64,000 nt of DNA from Streptomyces sp. NBC_00878 (GTDB taxonomy: Bacteria > Actinomycetota > Actinomycetes > Streptomycetales > Streptomycetaceae): positions 1,302,001 to 1,366,000 of the forward strand of contig NZ_JAPEOK010000001.1 in NCBI RefSeq assembly GCF_026341515.1, given 5' to 3'. Positions 18,066 through 27,047 of the stretch are shown here, piece after piece (position 1 is the first letter of the stretch; each line of letters begins with the position of its first letter). The notes beneath the pieces are model-generated. The model ran no database searches. It was not told the origin of the DNA and saw only the letters and a program-made list of their open reading frames with translations. Both the position numbers and the translations under genes were made by a program.

Positions 18066-18971
18066 TCAGGCGTGCGGGACGACGGCGACGGGGGCGGTGG
18101 CGTGGTGGAGCACCGCGTGGGCGACCGGCCCTATGTGGGCGCCGATCGGGGATCGGCGGATCCGACGTCCGACGACGATCAGGGAGGCCTCGTGCGAGGC
18201 GTCCACCAGGTGGTTGGCGGGCTTGCCGGACCGGGACACCTCGACGACCTCGACAGCCGGGAACTTCTGCCGCCAGGGCCGCAGCACCTCGGCCAGGGAA
18301 GCGGCGTCCTGCTTGGCCAGGTGGGCGTCGAACTCGGGGTCCACCGACACCCCGTAGGCGAAGTAGGGCGGCACATTCCAGGCGTGGACGACGCGCAGGG
18401 AGGTGGCACGGCGTACCGCGGCCTCGAAGGCGAACTCGATCACCGATGCGTCGGGGCTTTCGGTGTCGAGCCCCAGGACGACGGGACGGTACGGGGCCGA
18501 GGCGGAGGGAATCCCCGCCGGATCCGGCATGTGCTCGTCGGCGGCCTGTTCCCCGGCCCGTACGAGGACGACGGGGCGCTCGGCGTGGGCGACGACGGCC
18601 AGGCCGACGGAGCCGACCATGAAGCCGCCGAGCCCGCTCAGGCCTCGCGAGCCGAGGGCCAGCAGCTCGGATTCCTTCGCCACCTCGGACAGCACGTCGC
18701 CGGGCCGGCCGGAAGGTTGCTCCACAGTGACGTCCACCCCGGGGTGACGCAGCCGGATGCCGTCGGCCGCCTCGCGGGGAATCCGCTCGGTCCAGTGCTG
18801 CTGTGTCTCGGCGCCGAGCAGTGGGGCCTGAGCCATGGGCTCCGGTACCGGCTCCCAAACGTTGACGATCTTCAGCGGCAGACCGCGCAGGTCTGCCTCT
18901 CGGGCCGCCCATTCGGCGGCGGCCCGGCTCTCGGGGGAACCGTCGAGGCCTACGGTGACGGTGCGCGACAT
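18066..18971 (-). CDS. Tandem universal stress protein (first copy of the USP-DoxX pair)
   Basis: A 301-aa double UspA protein: MSRTVTVGLDGSPESRAAAE with ATP loop GSRGLSGLGGFMVGSVGLAV in domain 1, and VVLGLDTESPDASVIEFAFE with VVGRRIRRSPIGAHIGPVAH in domain 2, ending PVAVVPHA. The ATG at 18971 has AGGAGG 9 nt upstream; the frame upstream has no support. It is highly similar to the USP at 47401-48324 (same domain ends and linker), and in both places a DoxX gene lies next upstream. It leads into adhP, 21 bp downstream. Boxes at 19035-19070. Confidence 0.9.
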   Translation of the reverse strand: MSRTVTVGLDGSPESRAAAEWAAREADLRGLPLKIVNVWEPVPEPMAQAPLLGAETQQHWTERIPREAADGIRLRHPGVDVTVEQPSGRPGDVLSEVAKESELLALGSRGLSGLGGFMVGSVGLAVVAHAERPVVLVRAGEQAADEHMPDPAGIPSASAPYRPVVLGLDTESPDASVIEFAFEAAVRRATSLRVVHAWNVPPYFAYGVSVDPEFDAHLAKQDAASLAEVLRPWRQKFPAVEVVEVSRSGKPANHLVDASHEASLIVVGRRIRRSPIGAHIGPVAHAVLHHATAPVAVVPHA

Positions 18972-19034
18972 GATTACGTACCTCCTGAACAGGGGATCTG
19001 ATTCCAGGCTCGTGGCCGGAGCGGTCATGGTGCA

Positions 19035-19070
19035 GGGGCCGCAGGTCCTCGAAGGGGGCCGACCGGCCCT
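19035..19070. promoter_or_regulatory. Two regulon boxes upstream of USP-adhP, 20 bp apart
   Basis: GGGGCCGACCGGCCCT at 19055-19070 and weaker GGGGCCGCAGGTCCTC at 19035-19050, spaced exactly 20 bp centre to centre, 64-100 bp before the USP start. Confidence 0.65.
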
Positions 19071-19091
19071 TTGCGCGCACGGGTTCGACGC

Positions 19092-19125
19092 GGGGTGCGG
19101 GGCCGTGAGCGGGACCCCGCACCCC
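19092..19125 (-). terminator. Hairpin terminator after DoxX copy 1
   Basis: Perfect 11-bp stem GGGGTGCGGGG (19092-19102) / CCCCGCACCCC (19115-19125), 12-nt loop, 10 bp beyond the DoxX stop codon. No U-tract. Confidence 0.65.
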
Positions 19126-19134
19126 TTCCCGTGG

Positions 19135-19764
19135 TCAGCGCAGCCAGCCGTTGTGCCGCACGAACGGCAGCTTCGCCCAGGGCTTCCCGGCCCCCCAGGT
19201 GTCGCCGGCCGAGGCAACGGCGAGGGCGATCAGGACGACGGCGTAGATGACGTGGTAGTCGACGAACGGGTTCGTGGACATGCTGGGCGCGCCGTCGGAG
19301 AGATGCTGTGCGGGCGGCCACTCGGCAATCCACATCAGCGCCATCATCGCGGCGCCCGCGACGGCCGCGAGCCGCAGCGCGAAGCCTCCGATCAGGGCGA
19401 GCCCCACGCCCAGCAGACCGGCCATGAACAGCCAGTCGGCCCAGGTGTCACCGGCCCAGGAGTGGAAGGTGGACTCCATCGGACCGGCGGCGACACCGCT
19501 CAGGAACCCCATGGTCGGCGAACCGCCGTCGATCCACCCCTTGCCGGACGGGGTCGCGTAGCCGAAGCCGAAGGTCTTGTCGAGGAAGGCCCACAGGAAG
19601 GCGAATCCGGTGAGCAGGCGCAGCGACGCGAAGGCGCGGGCCCGCAGCACGGCCGTGCCGGTGCTCGCCGACACGGCGGACGCAGAGGTGGACGCGGTCC
19701 GGTGCCCACGCCAGGAGGGCAGGTGGAAGCCCGGGCGCCGGTGAGGGTGCTCGTGGACGGCCAT
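19135..19764 (-). CDS. DoxX-family membrane protein, copy 1
   Basis: A 209-aa protein with a His/Pro-rich N-terminus (MAVHEHPHRRP) and about four membrane segments including RLLTGFAFLWAFLDKTFGFG, LFMAGLLGVGLALIGGFALR, AAMMALMWIAEW and YAVVLIALAV. DoxX relatives are linked to quinol oxidase subunits and to membrane-associated redox/thiol stress complexes in mycobacteria; the exact role here is unknown. A near-identical paralogue is at 48492-49109. It is transcribed alone, with a box at 19871-19886 upstream and a hairpin downstream, and precedes the USP-adhP unit. Confidence 0.8.
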   Translation of the reverse strand: MAVHEHPHRRPGFHLPSWRGHRTASTSASAVSASTGTAVLRARAFASLRLLTGFAFLWAFLDKTFGFGYATPSGKGWIDGGSPTMGFLSGVAAGPMESTFHSWAGDTWADWLFMAGLLGVGLALIGGFALRLAAVAGAAMMALMWIAEWPPAQHLSDGAPSMSTNPFVDYHVIYAVVLIALAVASAGDTWGAGKPWAKLPFVRHNGWLR

Positions 19765-19870
19765 GATGGTGACCCCTTAGGGAATCGACGATGCCGGGCC
19801 TGTGCCCTGACACCGCTCACTCTTGTGGCGCGGGAGGGGGCGTCGCCCGATGCCGAAGGTCCGTGGCCGT

Positions 19871-19886
19871 AGGGCTGAACGGCCCC
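19871..19886. promoter_or_regulatory. Regulon box AGGGCTGAACGGCCCC
   Basis: Located between the divergent DoxX (starts 19764) and sulfate-permease (starts 20015) genes, 107 and 129 bp away, so it could serve either. Confidence 0.55.
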
Positions 19887-20014
19887 TTCCGCAGGGCCGG
19901 TTGGGAGCTGTGCCACAGAGCACACGGCAACGTCGCGGTGCGTCCGGGCAGGTCCGCCCGTCGCGGCCGTACGGTCACTCGTGGATCCTTGAGGCCGATG
20001 GCAGGAGGAGATCC

Positions 20015-21739
20015 ATGGCCCAGCGCTCGGACGGACACGCCCCGGGGTGGCGCCGTCTGGCGCCCGGAGTCGCCGTACTGGCGGGCTACCGCCGCTCCTG
20101 GCTGCGTGGTGACCTGCTCGCCGGAGTCACCGTGGCCGCGTATCTCGTGCCGCAGGTCATGGCGTACGCGGGCGTCGCGGGGCTGCCGCCGGTTGCCGGG
20201 CTCTGGGCGATCCTGCCGGCCCTCGTCCTGTACGCCCTGCTGGGCTCGTCCCGGCTGCTCTCAGTCGGTCCCGAGTCCACGACCGCGCTCATGACGGCCG
20301 TCGTGGTCGGTCCGCTCGCCGCCGGTGACCCCGGCCGGTACGCCGTGCTGGCGGCCGCCCTCGCGTTCACCGTCGGCCTGCTGTGCGTGGCTGCCTGGGC
20401 GGCCCGGCTCGGCTTCGTCGCGGACCTGCTCTCCCGGCCGGTCCTCGTCGGCTACCTCGCGGGCGTGGCCCTGATCATGATGGTGGACCAGCTGTCCAAG
20501 CTCACCGGCGTACCGACCACGGGATCGGCGTTCTTCCCTCAGCTGTGGTCCTTCGCGCACAACCTTCCGGAGGCCCACCCGGCCACCGCCGTCCTCGCCG
20601 CCATCACGCTGGCCTTCCTGTTCGCCGTGCCGCGGTTCTCCCGTACCGTCCCGGGCCCGCTACTGGCCGTGGTGGTCGGTACGGCCGTGGTGGCAACTCT
20701 TGACCTCGACGACCGGTACGGAATCAAGGTGATCGGACAAGTCCCGGCGGGACTGCCCGGGTTCGCCCTGCCGGACCTGAGCGAGCTGCCGGACCTGCTG
20801 CTGCCCGCGCTCGGCGTGCTCCTCGTCGGCTACACCGACGTCATCCTCACGGCACGGGCCTTCAGCGGTCATTCCGACACCGGCCAACGACTCGACGCCA
20901 ACCAGGAGTTGCTGGCCATGGGCGCCGCCAACCTCGGTGCGGGCGCGGTGCACGGTTTCCCGGTCAGCAGCAGCGCCAGCCGCACGGCGCTGGCCTCGTC
21001 GGCGGGCGGCCGCACCCAGGCCTACTCTCTCGTCGCCTGCGCGGCGGTCCTGGCCGTCCTGCTCCTCCTCAGCCCGCTGCTGGCCCGCACCCCCTCGGCC
21101 GTACTGGGCGCTCTGGTCGTCTACGCCGCCGTTCGCATGATCGACCTGGCGGGCTTCCGCCGACTGGCGTCCTTCCGCCGCCGCGAGCTCCTCCTGGCTC
21201 TCGGCTGTCTGACCGGGGTCCTGGTCCTGGACATCCTGTACGGGGTTCTGGTGGCCGTCGGCCTCTCGGTCGCGGAGCTGCTCACCCGGGTGGCCCGCCC
21301 GCACGACGCGGTGGAAGGGCTGGTCCCCGGGGTGCCCGGCATGCACGACGTGGACGACTATCCCGAGGCCCGCACCATCCCCGGTCTGCTCGTCTACCGC
21401 TACGACTCGCCGCTGTTCTTCGCCAACGCCGAGGACTTCCGGCGCCGCGCGCTGGCCGCCGTCGACGAACAGGACAGCCCGGTGCGCTGGTTCGTCCTCA
21501 ACGCCGAGGCCAATGTCGAGGTCGACATCACGGCCCTGGACGCCGTCGACGCCCTGCGCAGCGAACTGACCGAGCGTGACATCGTGTTCGCACTGGCCCG
21601 CGTAAAACAGGATCTGCGGGACGACCTGGACGCGTACGGTCTGACCGAGTCCGTCGGCACCGGTCTGATCTTCCCGACGCTGCCGACCGCCGTGGCCGCG
21701 TACCGGTCCTGGTGCCGTGCTCGGGACGGTGCTCAGTAG
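20015..21739 (+). CDS. SulP-family anion permease with STAS domain
   Basis: A 574-aa SulP transporter. About ten to twelve hydrophobic segments lie in residues 20-430, with the family signature region LAGVTVAAYLVPQVMAYAGVAG near the start and a FPVSSSASRTALASSAGGRT segment in the core. A STAS domain follows (about 445-560, LLVYRYDSPLFFANAEDFRRR). SulP proteins import sulfate or exchange bicarbonate and other anions; the substrate is not determinable. GGAGGAG precedes the ATG at 20015. Its 3' end overlaps the convergent pflA gene by 7 bp. The box at 19871-19886 suggests it is in the regulon. Confidence 0.87.
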   Translation: MAQRSDGHAPGWRRLAPGVAVLAGYRRSWLRGDLLAGVTVAAYLVPQVMAYAGVAGLPPVAGLWAILPALVLYALLGSSRLLSVGPESTTALMTAVVVGPLAAGDPGRYAVLAAALAFTVGLLCVAAWAARLGFVADLLSRPVLVGYLAGVALIMMVDQLSKLTGVPTTGSAFFPQLWSFAHNLPEAHPATAVLAAITLAFLFAVPRFSRTVPGPLLAVVVGTAVVATLDLDDRYGIKVIGQVPAGLPGFALPDLSELPDLLLPALGVLLVGYTDVILTARAFSGHSDTGQRLDANQELLAMGAANLGAGAVHGFPVSSSASRTALASSAGGRTQAYSLVACAAVLAVLLLLSPLLARTPSAVLGALVVYAAVRMIDLAGFRRLASFRRRELLLALGCLTGVLVLDILYGVLVAVGLSVAELLTRVARPHDAVEGLVPGVPGMHDVDDYPEARTIPGLLVYRYDSPLFFANAEDFRRRALAAVDEQDSPVRWFVLNAEANVEVDITALDAVDALRSELTERDIVFALARVKQDLRDDLDAYGLTESVGTGLIFPTLPTAVAAYRSWCRARDGAQ

Positions 21740-22476
21740 GTCACGAGCCCGTGCTCCCTGAACTGGTCGCGAACCCGTTCGGTCAATGCCGGTTCGGGCA
21801 CGGGGTTGTCGCGCAGCGGGAAGGGGATGTCCAGGGCTTCGTACTTCGAGGCGCCCAGCTTGTGGAACGGCAGGACGTCCACGCGGTCGACGTTGCCGAG
21901 GCCGGCGACGAAGCGAGCCAGTCCGTCGACCGCTTCGGGGTCGTCGGTCCAGCCGGGGACCAGGACGTAGCGGATCCACACCGGGATGCCCAGGCGGTCC
22001 AGGCGGGTGGCGAAGCTGAGAGTGGGGGCGAGTTCACCTCCGGTCAGTTTCCGGTACGTGGCGATCTCGAAGGCCTTGATGTCGAGCAGCACCAGGTCGG
22101 TGTCGGCGAGGAGTTCGTCGGTGGCCCGGACGCCGAGGAAGCCGGAGGTGTCCACGGCGGTGTGCAGTCCCGCCTCCTTGCAGCGACGCAGGACCGAGGC
22201 GGTGAAGGCGGGCTGGAGCAGTGGCTCACCGCCGGTGATCGTCACCCCTCCCCCGGCCGTCGTGATGAATCCCCGGTACTTGTCGATCTCCGCCATCACT
22301 TCGTCGACGGTGGCCTCCCGGCCGTCCCGCATGTGCCAGGTGTCGGGGTTGGCGCAGTACAGGCAGCGCAGCGGGCAGCCGTTGACGAAGAGGACGAACC
22401 GGGTTCCGGGGCCGTCCACGCCGGTGGACAGGTCCCAGGAGTGGATCCGGCCGGTGGTTCTCGTCACCGTGCTCAC
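21733..22476 (-). CDS. pflA: Pyruvate formate-lyase activating enzyme (radical SAM)
   Basis: A 247-aa radical-SAM activase. The 4Fe-4S cluster site is CPLRCLYC (Cys 34, 38 and 41), with the glycine-rich SAM motif GGEPLLQ and a TSGFLG segment. It reduces SAM to a 5'-deoxyadenosyl radical that abstracts hydrogen from the glycyl-radical site of PflB. The GTG start at 22476 forms a GTGA overlap with the pflB stop, so the pair is translationally coupled. Expressed from the pflB promoter. Activity needs strictly anaerobic or very low oxygen conditions. Confidence 0.93.
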   Translation of the reverse strand: MSTVTRTTGRIHSWDLSTGVDGPGTRFVLFVNGCPLRCLYCANPDTWHMRDGREATVDEVMAEIDKYRGFITTAGGGVTITGGEPLLQPAFTASVLRRCKEAGLHTAVDTSGFLGVRATDELLADTDLVLLDIKAFEIATYRKLTGGELAPTLSFATRLDRLGIPVWIRYVLVPGWTDDPEAVDGLARFVAGLGNVDRVDVLPFHKLGASKYEALDIPFPLRDNPVPEPALTERVRDQFREHGLVTY

Positions 22477-24740
22477 AGCGTTCCGTGGAAGGTGCGGCTG
22501 ATCACGTCGAGCTGCTGCTCGCGGGTGAGGCGCACGAAGTTGACGGCGTATCCGGAGACCCGGATGGTCAGCTCCGGGTACTTCTCGGGGTGTTCCATTG
22601 CGTCCTCCAGCGTCGCCCGGTCGAGGACGTTGACGTTCATGTGGAAGCCGCCGGAGGCCGTGTACGCGTCGAGGATGCCCACCAGATGGCTCGCGCGCTC
22701 GGCGGGCGCGTGCCCCAGCCCTTCCGGGGTGATCGTCGTGGTCAGCGAGATGCCGTCACGGGCCTGCTCGTAGGGGAGCTTGGCGACCGAGAGCGCGCTG
22801 GCGGCCACCCCGTGCCGGTCGCGGCCGTTCATGGGGTTGGCGCCGGGTGCGAAGGGCTGTCCGGCACGGCGCCCGTCGGGTGTGTTCCCGGTGTGCTTGC
22901 CGTAGACGACGTTGGACGTGATGGTCAGCACCGACTGGGTGTGCTCGGCGTCGCGGTAGGTGGGGTGTGCGCGCACCTTCGCCATGAAGGACTTCACCAG
23001 CTCGACGGCGAGGGCGTCGACGCGGTCGTCGTTGTTGCCGTACGCCGGGTGGTCGCCCTCGGTCGCGTAGTCCACGGCCAGCCCGGTGTCGTCGCGGATC
23101 ACCTTCACCCGTGCGTACTTGACGGCCGAGAGGCTGTCGGCCGCAACCGAGAGCCCGGCGATACCGCAGGCCATGAAGCGGTGCACGGGGTGGTCGTGCA
23201 GCGCCATCTCGATGCGCTCGTAGGCGTACTTGTCGTGCATGAAGTGGATGACGTTGAGCGTGTTGACGTAGGTGGCGGCCAGCCAGTCAAGCATCCGGTC
23301 GTACGCCTTCGACAGTTCCTCGTACTCCAGGTACTCGCCGGTCAGTGCGGGCGTCTCGGGGCCGATCTGCTCGCCGGTCATCTCGTCCCGGCCGCCGTTG
23401 ATCGCGTACAGCAGGGCCTTGGCGAGGTTCACCCGGGCTCCGAAGAACTGCATCTGCCGGCCGACCGCCATCGCCGAGACGCAGCAGGCGATCGCCGTGT
23501 CGTCGCCGGTGCACGGGCGCATCAGCTCGTCGGACTCGTACTGGACCGCGCTGGTGTCGATGGACACCTGGGCGCAGAACCGCTTGAAGGCGTCGGGCAG
23601 CCGGGGCGACCACAGCACAGTCAGGTTGGGCTCCGGGGCGGGGCCGAGGTTGTAGAGCGTCTGGAGGAAGCGGAAGGAGGTACGGGTGACCAGAGGGCGT
23701 CCGTCGGTGCCGATGCCGCCGATGGACTCGGTCACCCAGGTCGGGTCGCCGGAGAACAGCGCGTCGTACTCGGGGGTGCGCAGGAACCGTACGATCCGCA
23801 GCTTGATCACGAAGTCGTCGATCAGCTCCTGGGCCCGGGTCTCGTCGATGCGGCCCTCGGTCAGGTCGCGCTGGAGGTAGACGTCCAGGAAGGTCGAGGT
23901 GCGGCCCAGCGACATCGCCGCGCCGTTCTGCTCCTTCACCGCGGCCAGATAGCCGAGGTAGAGCCACTGGACGGCCTCGTGCGCGGTGGCGGCGGGTCGG
24001 GTGACGTCGCAGCCGTACGAGGCGGCCATCTCTGCCAGCTCGCCCAACGCCCTTGTCTGCTCGGCCAGTTCCTCTCGGTCCCGGATGACGTCCGGAGTGG
24101 AGGGCCGCGCGTCCAGCAGGGCGCGTTCGGCACGCTTGGCCTCCGCGAGGCGGGTGGTGCCGTAGAGGGCCACCCTGCGGTAGTCGCCGATGATCCGGCC
24201 GCGACCGTAGGAGTCGGGCAGCCCGGTGATGATCCCGGCCTTGCGGGCGGCGCGCATCTCGGGGGTGTACGCGTCGAAGACTCCGTCGTTGTGGGTCTTG
24301 CGGTAGGTGCCGAAAACCCTGGTGACGAAGGGGTCGGCCGCGTAGCCGTACGCCTTGAGTCCGTTCTCGACCATCCGCAGGCCGCCGTTCGGCATGATCG
24401 CGCGCTTCAGCGGGGCGTCGGTCTGCAGGCCGACGATCAGCTCCCGCTCGCGGTCGATGTATCCGGGCGCGTGCGAGGTGATCGTCGACGGGGTCGCGGT
24501 GTCGACGTCCAGGATGCCCCTGCGCCGCTCTTCCGGGAACAGCGCGACGATCTTCTGCCACACGGTGCGGGTGCGCTCCGTGGGACCGGCGAGGAAGGCT
24601 GCGTCGCCTTCGTACGGGGTGTAGTTGGCCTGGATGAAGTCGCGCACGTCGATGTGGTCGCGCCAGTGCCGGCCCGTGAAACCGTGCCACGCGGACCCGG
24701 GTGCCTGTGCCTGCACGCTGGTTGGTGCCACCGTCGCCAT
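22473..24740 (-). CDS. pflB: Pyruvate formate-lyase (formate acetyltransferase)
   Basis: A 755-aa PFL. The catalytic cysteine pair in [11 protein letters not shown] maps to residues 419-420 and the glycyl-radical site RVSGYAV to Gly 730, as in enteric PFL, so the enzyme looks complete. It splits pyruvate plus CoA into acetyl-CoA and formate without making NADH. ATG at 24740 preferred (GGAGG, 5-nt spacer); a GTG at 24743 is adjacent. Operon pflB-pflA. Two boxes upstream at 24851-24921. Remarkable in Streptomyces, which normally respire: the enzyme is quickly destroyed by oxygen once activated. No formate channel (FocA) or formate dehydrogenase gene is in the window. Confidence 0.95.
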   Translation of the reverse strand: MATVAPTSVQAQAPGSAWHGFTGRHWRDHIDVRDFIQANYTPYEGDAAFLAGPTERTRTVWQKIVALFPEERRRGILDVDTATPSTITSHAPGYIDRERELIVGLQTDAPLKRAIMPNGGLRMVENGLKAYGYAADPFVTRVFGTYRKTHNDGVFDAYTPEMRAARKAGIITGLPDSYGRGRIIGDYRRVALYGTTRLAEAKRAERALLDARPSTPDVIRDREELAEQTRALGELAEMAASYGCDVTRPAATAHEAVQWLYLGYLAAVKEQNGAAMSLGRTSTFLDVYLQRDLTEGRIDETRAQELIDDFVIKLRIVRFLRTPEYDALFSGDPTWVTESIGGIGTDGRPLVTRTSFRFLQTLYNLGPAPEPNLTVLWSPRLPDAFKRFCAQVSIDTSAVQYESDELMRPCTGDDTAIACCVSAMAVGRQMQFFGARVNLAKALLYAINGGRDEMTGEQIGPETPALTGEYLEYEELSKAYDRMLDWLAATYVNTLNVIHFMHDKYAYERIEMALHDHPVHRFMACGIAGLSVAADSLSAVKYARVKVIRDDTGLAVDYATEGDHPAYGNNDDRVDALAVELVKSFMAKVRAHPTYRDAEHTQSVLTITSNVVYGKHTGNTPDGRRAGQPFAPGANPMNGRDRHGVAASALSVAKLPYEQARDGISLTTTITPEGLGHAPAERASHLVGILDAYTASGGFHMNVNVLDRATLEDAMEHPEKYPELTIRVSGYAVNFVRLTREQQLDVISRTFHGTL

Positions 24741-24850
24741 CACTGCCTCCGCATACCTTCATGACGCGTCCGCGGAATCCCGTGGACGTCTCTGCTGTCG
24801 ATACTCGTCCGGGCGGCAGGCGCGGAACAGGGCCGTCGGGAGCCCTCGAC

Positions 24851-24921
24851 GACGCCGATCGGCCCAGGAAAAGCAGGTCGTCCGGGCCGGTGTTCCCGCC
24901 TCGATGGGGCCGATCGGCCCT
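24851..24921. promoter_or_regulatory. Regulon boxes upstream of pflBA
   Basis: A very good box GGGGCCGATCGGCCCT at 24906-24921 and a weaker one GACGCCGATCGGCCCA at 24851-24866, 55 bp apart (about five helical turns). They lie 110-180 bp before the pflB start. Confidence 0.7.
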
Positions 24922-24950
24922 CTCGCACCAGACACCGGACAGGAGACACC

Positions 24951-24975
24951 CGGCATCCGGCATCCGGCATCCGGC
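24951..24975. repeat. Short tandem repeat CGGCATC
   Basis: Three and a half head-to-tail copies of the 7-mer CGGCATC in the pflB-arcC intergenic region (24741-25063). Function unknown; could vary by slippage. Confidence 0.6.
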
Positions 24976-25036
24976 GCGGCGACACGACGTCGCCGTGTCA
25001 TCGACAGCTGCCCCGTGGTTCCCGCACCAAGGGCCC

Positions 25037-25064
25037 GGTGTGCCGCCTCATGAGACGGCACACC
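25037..25064 (-). terminator. Terminator of the arginine deiminase operon
   Basis: Near-perfect 28-bp palindrome, arms 25037-25050 and 25051-25064 (13 of 14 positions pair), starting at the last base of the arcC stop codon. No U-tract. Confidence 0.7.
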
Positions 25065-25987
25065 TAGACGATGGGCAGTTCGGGCCGGATGAGGGTGCCG
25101 GCGTTTCCGTGGACGATCTCGTACGCGGCGTCGAGGGCTCCGATCGCCGCCAGGCCTCCCGTGCGTTCGACGAACCGGGCGGCCGCCTCCGTCTTGGGCT
25201 TCATCGAACCGTCCGGAAAGCCGCCTCGGCGCAGCTCGTCGGGCGTGGCGTCGAGGACGGGCCGCTGCTGCGGAGTGCCGAAGTCGGCGTACACGTTCGG
25301 GACGTCGGTGAGGATCAGCAGGAAGTCGGCCTTCAGCTCCTCGGCGAGCAGGGCCGCGGTGAGGTCCTTGTCGATGACGGCTTCGACCCCCCGCAAAGTG
25401 CTGGTGTCGTTGTCGGCCGTGACAGGGATGCCCCCGCCGCCGGCGCAGATGACCAGCGTGCCGCAGGTGAGCAGATCGTGGATGGTGTCGCTCTCCACGA
25501 TCCGCTCGGGAGCCGGAGAAGCCACGACACGGCGCCAGCCGGTGGTGTCCTCGGCGATGTGCCAGCCGCGTGCCCGGGCGAGCGACCGGGCCCGCTCCCG
25601 GGGGTACACCTGGCCGACGAACTTGGTGGGACGGTCGAAGGCGGGGTCGTCGGCCCGGACCACGGTGTGGGTGACCAGCGAGGCGATCCGCCGCCCGGGC
25701 AGAACACCACGCAGGGTGCGGGCCAGCAGTGACCCGATCATCCCCTGGGTCTGGGCACCGAGAACGTCCAGCGGATACGGGACGCTCAGGGCGGGGTCGG
25801 AGGCACTTTCGACAGCGAGCAGACCGATCTGGGGCCCGTTGCCGTGGGTGATGACGAGATCGTGCTCATGGGCGAGCGCCGCGAGTGCGGTGACAGCCCG
25901 GTCGATGTTGGCCCGCTGGATCTCCGCATCGGGGCGTTCTCCCCTGCGCAGCAGGGCGTTGCCACCCAGGGCGACGACAATCCGCAT
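25064..25987 (-). CDS. arcC: Carbamate kinase
   Basis: A 307-aa carbamate kinase: N-terminal MRIVVALGGNALLRRGE, HGNGPQIGLLAVES, and ICAGGGGIPV are family motifs. It converts carbamoyl phosphate and ADP to ATP, CO2 and ammonia, the energy-yielding last step of the arginine deiminase pathway. It starts 3 bp after the ornithine carbamoyltransferase stop and is last in the operon (permease, deiminase, transferase, kinase). The hairpin at 25037-25064 ends the unit. Confidence 0.95.
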   Translation of the reverse strand: MRIVVALGGNALLRRGERPDAEIQRANIDRAVTALAALAHEHDLVITHGNGPQIGLLAVESASDPALSVPYPLDVLGAQTQGMIGSLLARTLRGVLPGRRIASLVTHTVVRADDPAFDRPTKFVGQVYPRERARSLARARGWHIAEDTTGWRRVVASPAPERIVESDTIHDLLTCGTLVICAGGGGIPVTADNDTSTLRGVEAVIDKDLTAALLAEELKADFLLILTDVPNVYADFGTPQQRPVLDATPDELRRGGFPDGSMKPKTEAAARFVERTGGLAAIGALDAAYEIVHGNAGTLIRPELPIV

Positions 25988-25990
25988 GGT

Positions 25991-26992
25991 TCAGTCCTCC
26001 AGGGTGGCGACGAGCACGGCCTTGATGGTGTGCAGCCGGTTCTCGGCCTGGTCGAAGACAAGGGAGGCGGGCGAGGAGAAGACCTCGTCGGTGACTTCGA
26101 GCCCGTCCAGGCCGTAGGTGTCGAACAGTTCGCGGCCCAGCCGGGTGCGCCGGTCGTGCAGAGCCGGCAGGCAGTGCATGAACTGCACGTCCGGGTTACC
26201 GGTCGTCGCCAGCGTCTTGTCGTTGACCTGGTACGGGAGCAGCATCTCGATCCGCTCCCGCCAGGTCTCGGCCGGCTCGCCCATGGAGACCCAGACGTCG
26301 GTGTGCAGGAAGTCGGCGTGGCGTACGGCGGTTTCGACGTCCTCGGTGAGAGTGATGCGGGCTCCGCTGCGTGCGGCGAGCTCGTGGCAGGCGGTGACCA
26401 GCCCGGGGTCGGGCCACAGCGCCCGGGGAGCGGCGATGCGTACGTCCATGCCGAGCAGGGCGCCCATCGAGAGCAGCGAGTTGCCCATGTTGTTGCGGGC
26501 GTCTCCGAGATAGCAGTAGCTGATCTCCGTCACGGGTTTGTGGCTGTGCTCGCGCATGGTGAGGATGTCGCACAGGCTCTGCGTGGGATGGGCCGTGTCG
26601 GTCAGGCCGTTGAAGACCGGGACGCCGGCGTGTTCGGCGAGTTCGGCGACGATGGACTGGGCAGAGCCGCGGTACTCGATGCCGTCGAACATCCGGCCGA
26701 GGACGCGGGCGGTGTCGCGTACGGACTCCTTGGTGCCCAAGTGGGTGTCGCCGGGGCCGAGATACGTGGTGGCGGCGCCCTGGTCGGCTGCGGCGATCTC
26801 GAACGCGCAGCGGGTGCGGGTGGAGGTCTTCTCGAAGACCAGCGCAAGATTCCTGCCGGCGAGGCGGGGTCGCTCGGTGCCTGAGCGCTTGGCTGCCTTG
26901 AGGTCGGCGGCGAGGTCCAGCAGGTGGTGGATCTCGCGTGCGGTGAAGTCGAGTTCGCCCAGGTAGGAGCGGCCTCGCAGATCGACAGCCAT
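25991..26992 (-). CDS. arcB: Ornithine carbamoyltransferase (catabolic)
   Basis: A 333-aa transferase with the carbamoyl-phosphate motif STRTR ([12 protein letters not shown]), HPTQ ([12 protein letters not shown]) and the ornithine-site HCLP (FMHCLPAL). Its place between deiminase and carbamate kinase shows that it works in the phosphorolysis direction, citrulline to ornithine plus carbamoyl phosphate; the anabolic argF would normally sit with arginine biosynthesis genes. AAGGA precedes the ATG at 26992. The 55-bp gap upstream contains a four-copy hexanucleotide repeat (27004-27027) directly before the ribosome site. Confidence 0.93.
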   Translation of the reverse strand: MAVDLRGRSYLGELDFTAREIHHLLDLAADLKAAKRSGTERPRLAGRNLALVFEKTSTRTRCAFEIAAADQGAATTYLGPGDTHLGTKESVRDTARVLGRMFDGIEYRGSAQSIVAELAEHAGVPVFNGLTDTAHPTQSLCDILTMREHSHKPVTEISYCYLGDARNNMGNSLLSMGALLGMDVRIAAPRALWPDPGLVTACHELAARSGARITLTEDVETAVRHADFLHTDVWVSMGEPAETWRERIEMLLPYQVNDKTLATTGNPDVQFMHCLPALHDRRTRLGRELFDTYGLDGLEVTDEVFSSPASLVFDQAENRLHTIKAVLVATLED

Positions 26993-27003
26993 GACGTGTC
27001 CTT

Positions 27004-27027
27004 GTCGGTGTCGGTGTCGGTGTCGGT
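27004..27027. repeat. Hexanucleotide microsatellite (GTCGGT)4 in the arcB leader
   Basis: Four perfect tandem copies of GTCGGT, followed by degenerate GTG/CCGGTGTG units to about 27045, filling the gap between arcA and arcB. It ends 11 bp from the arcB start codon, next to the ribosome binding site, where copy-number change could alter translation. Confidence 0.75.
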
Positions 27028-27047
27028 GTGCCGGTGTGCGGGTGTGG

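Noticed and set aside
22485..24764. Long plus-strand frame opposite pflB
   Set aside because: Antisense shadow of a gene with complete catalytic motifs.
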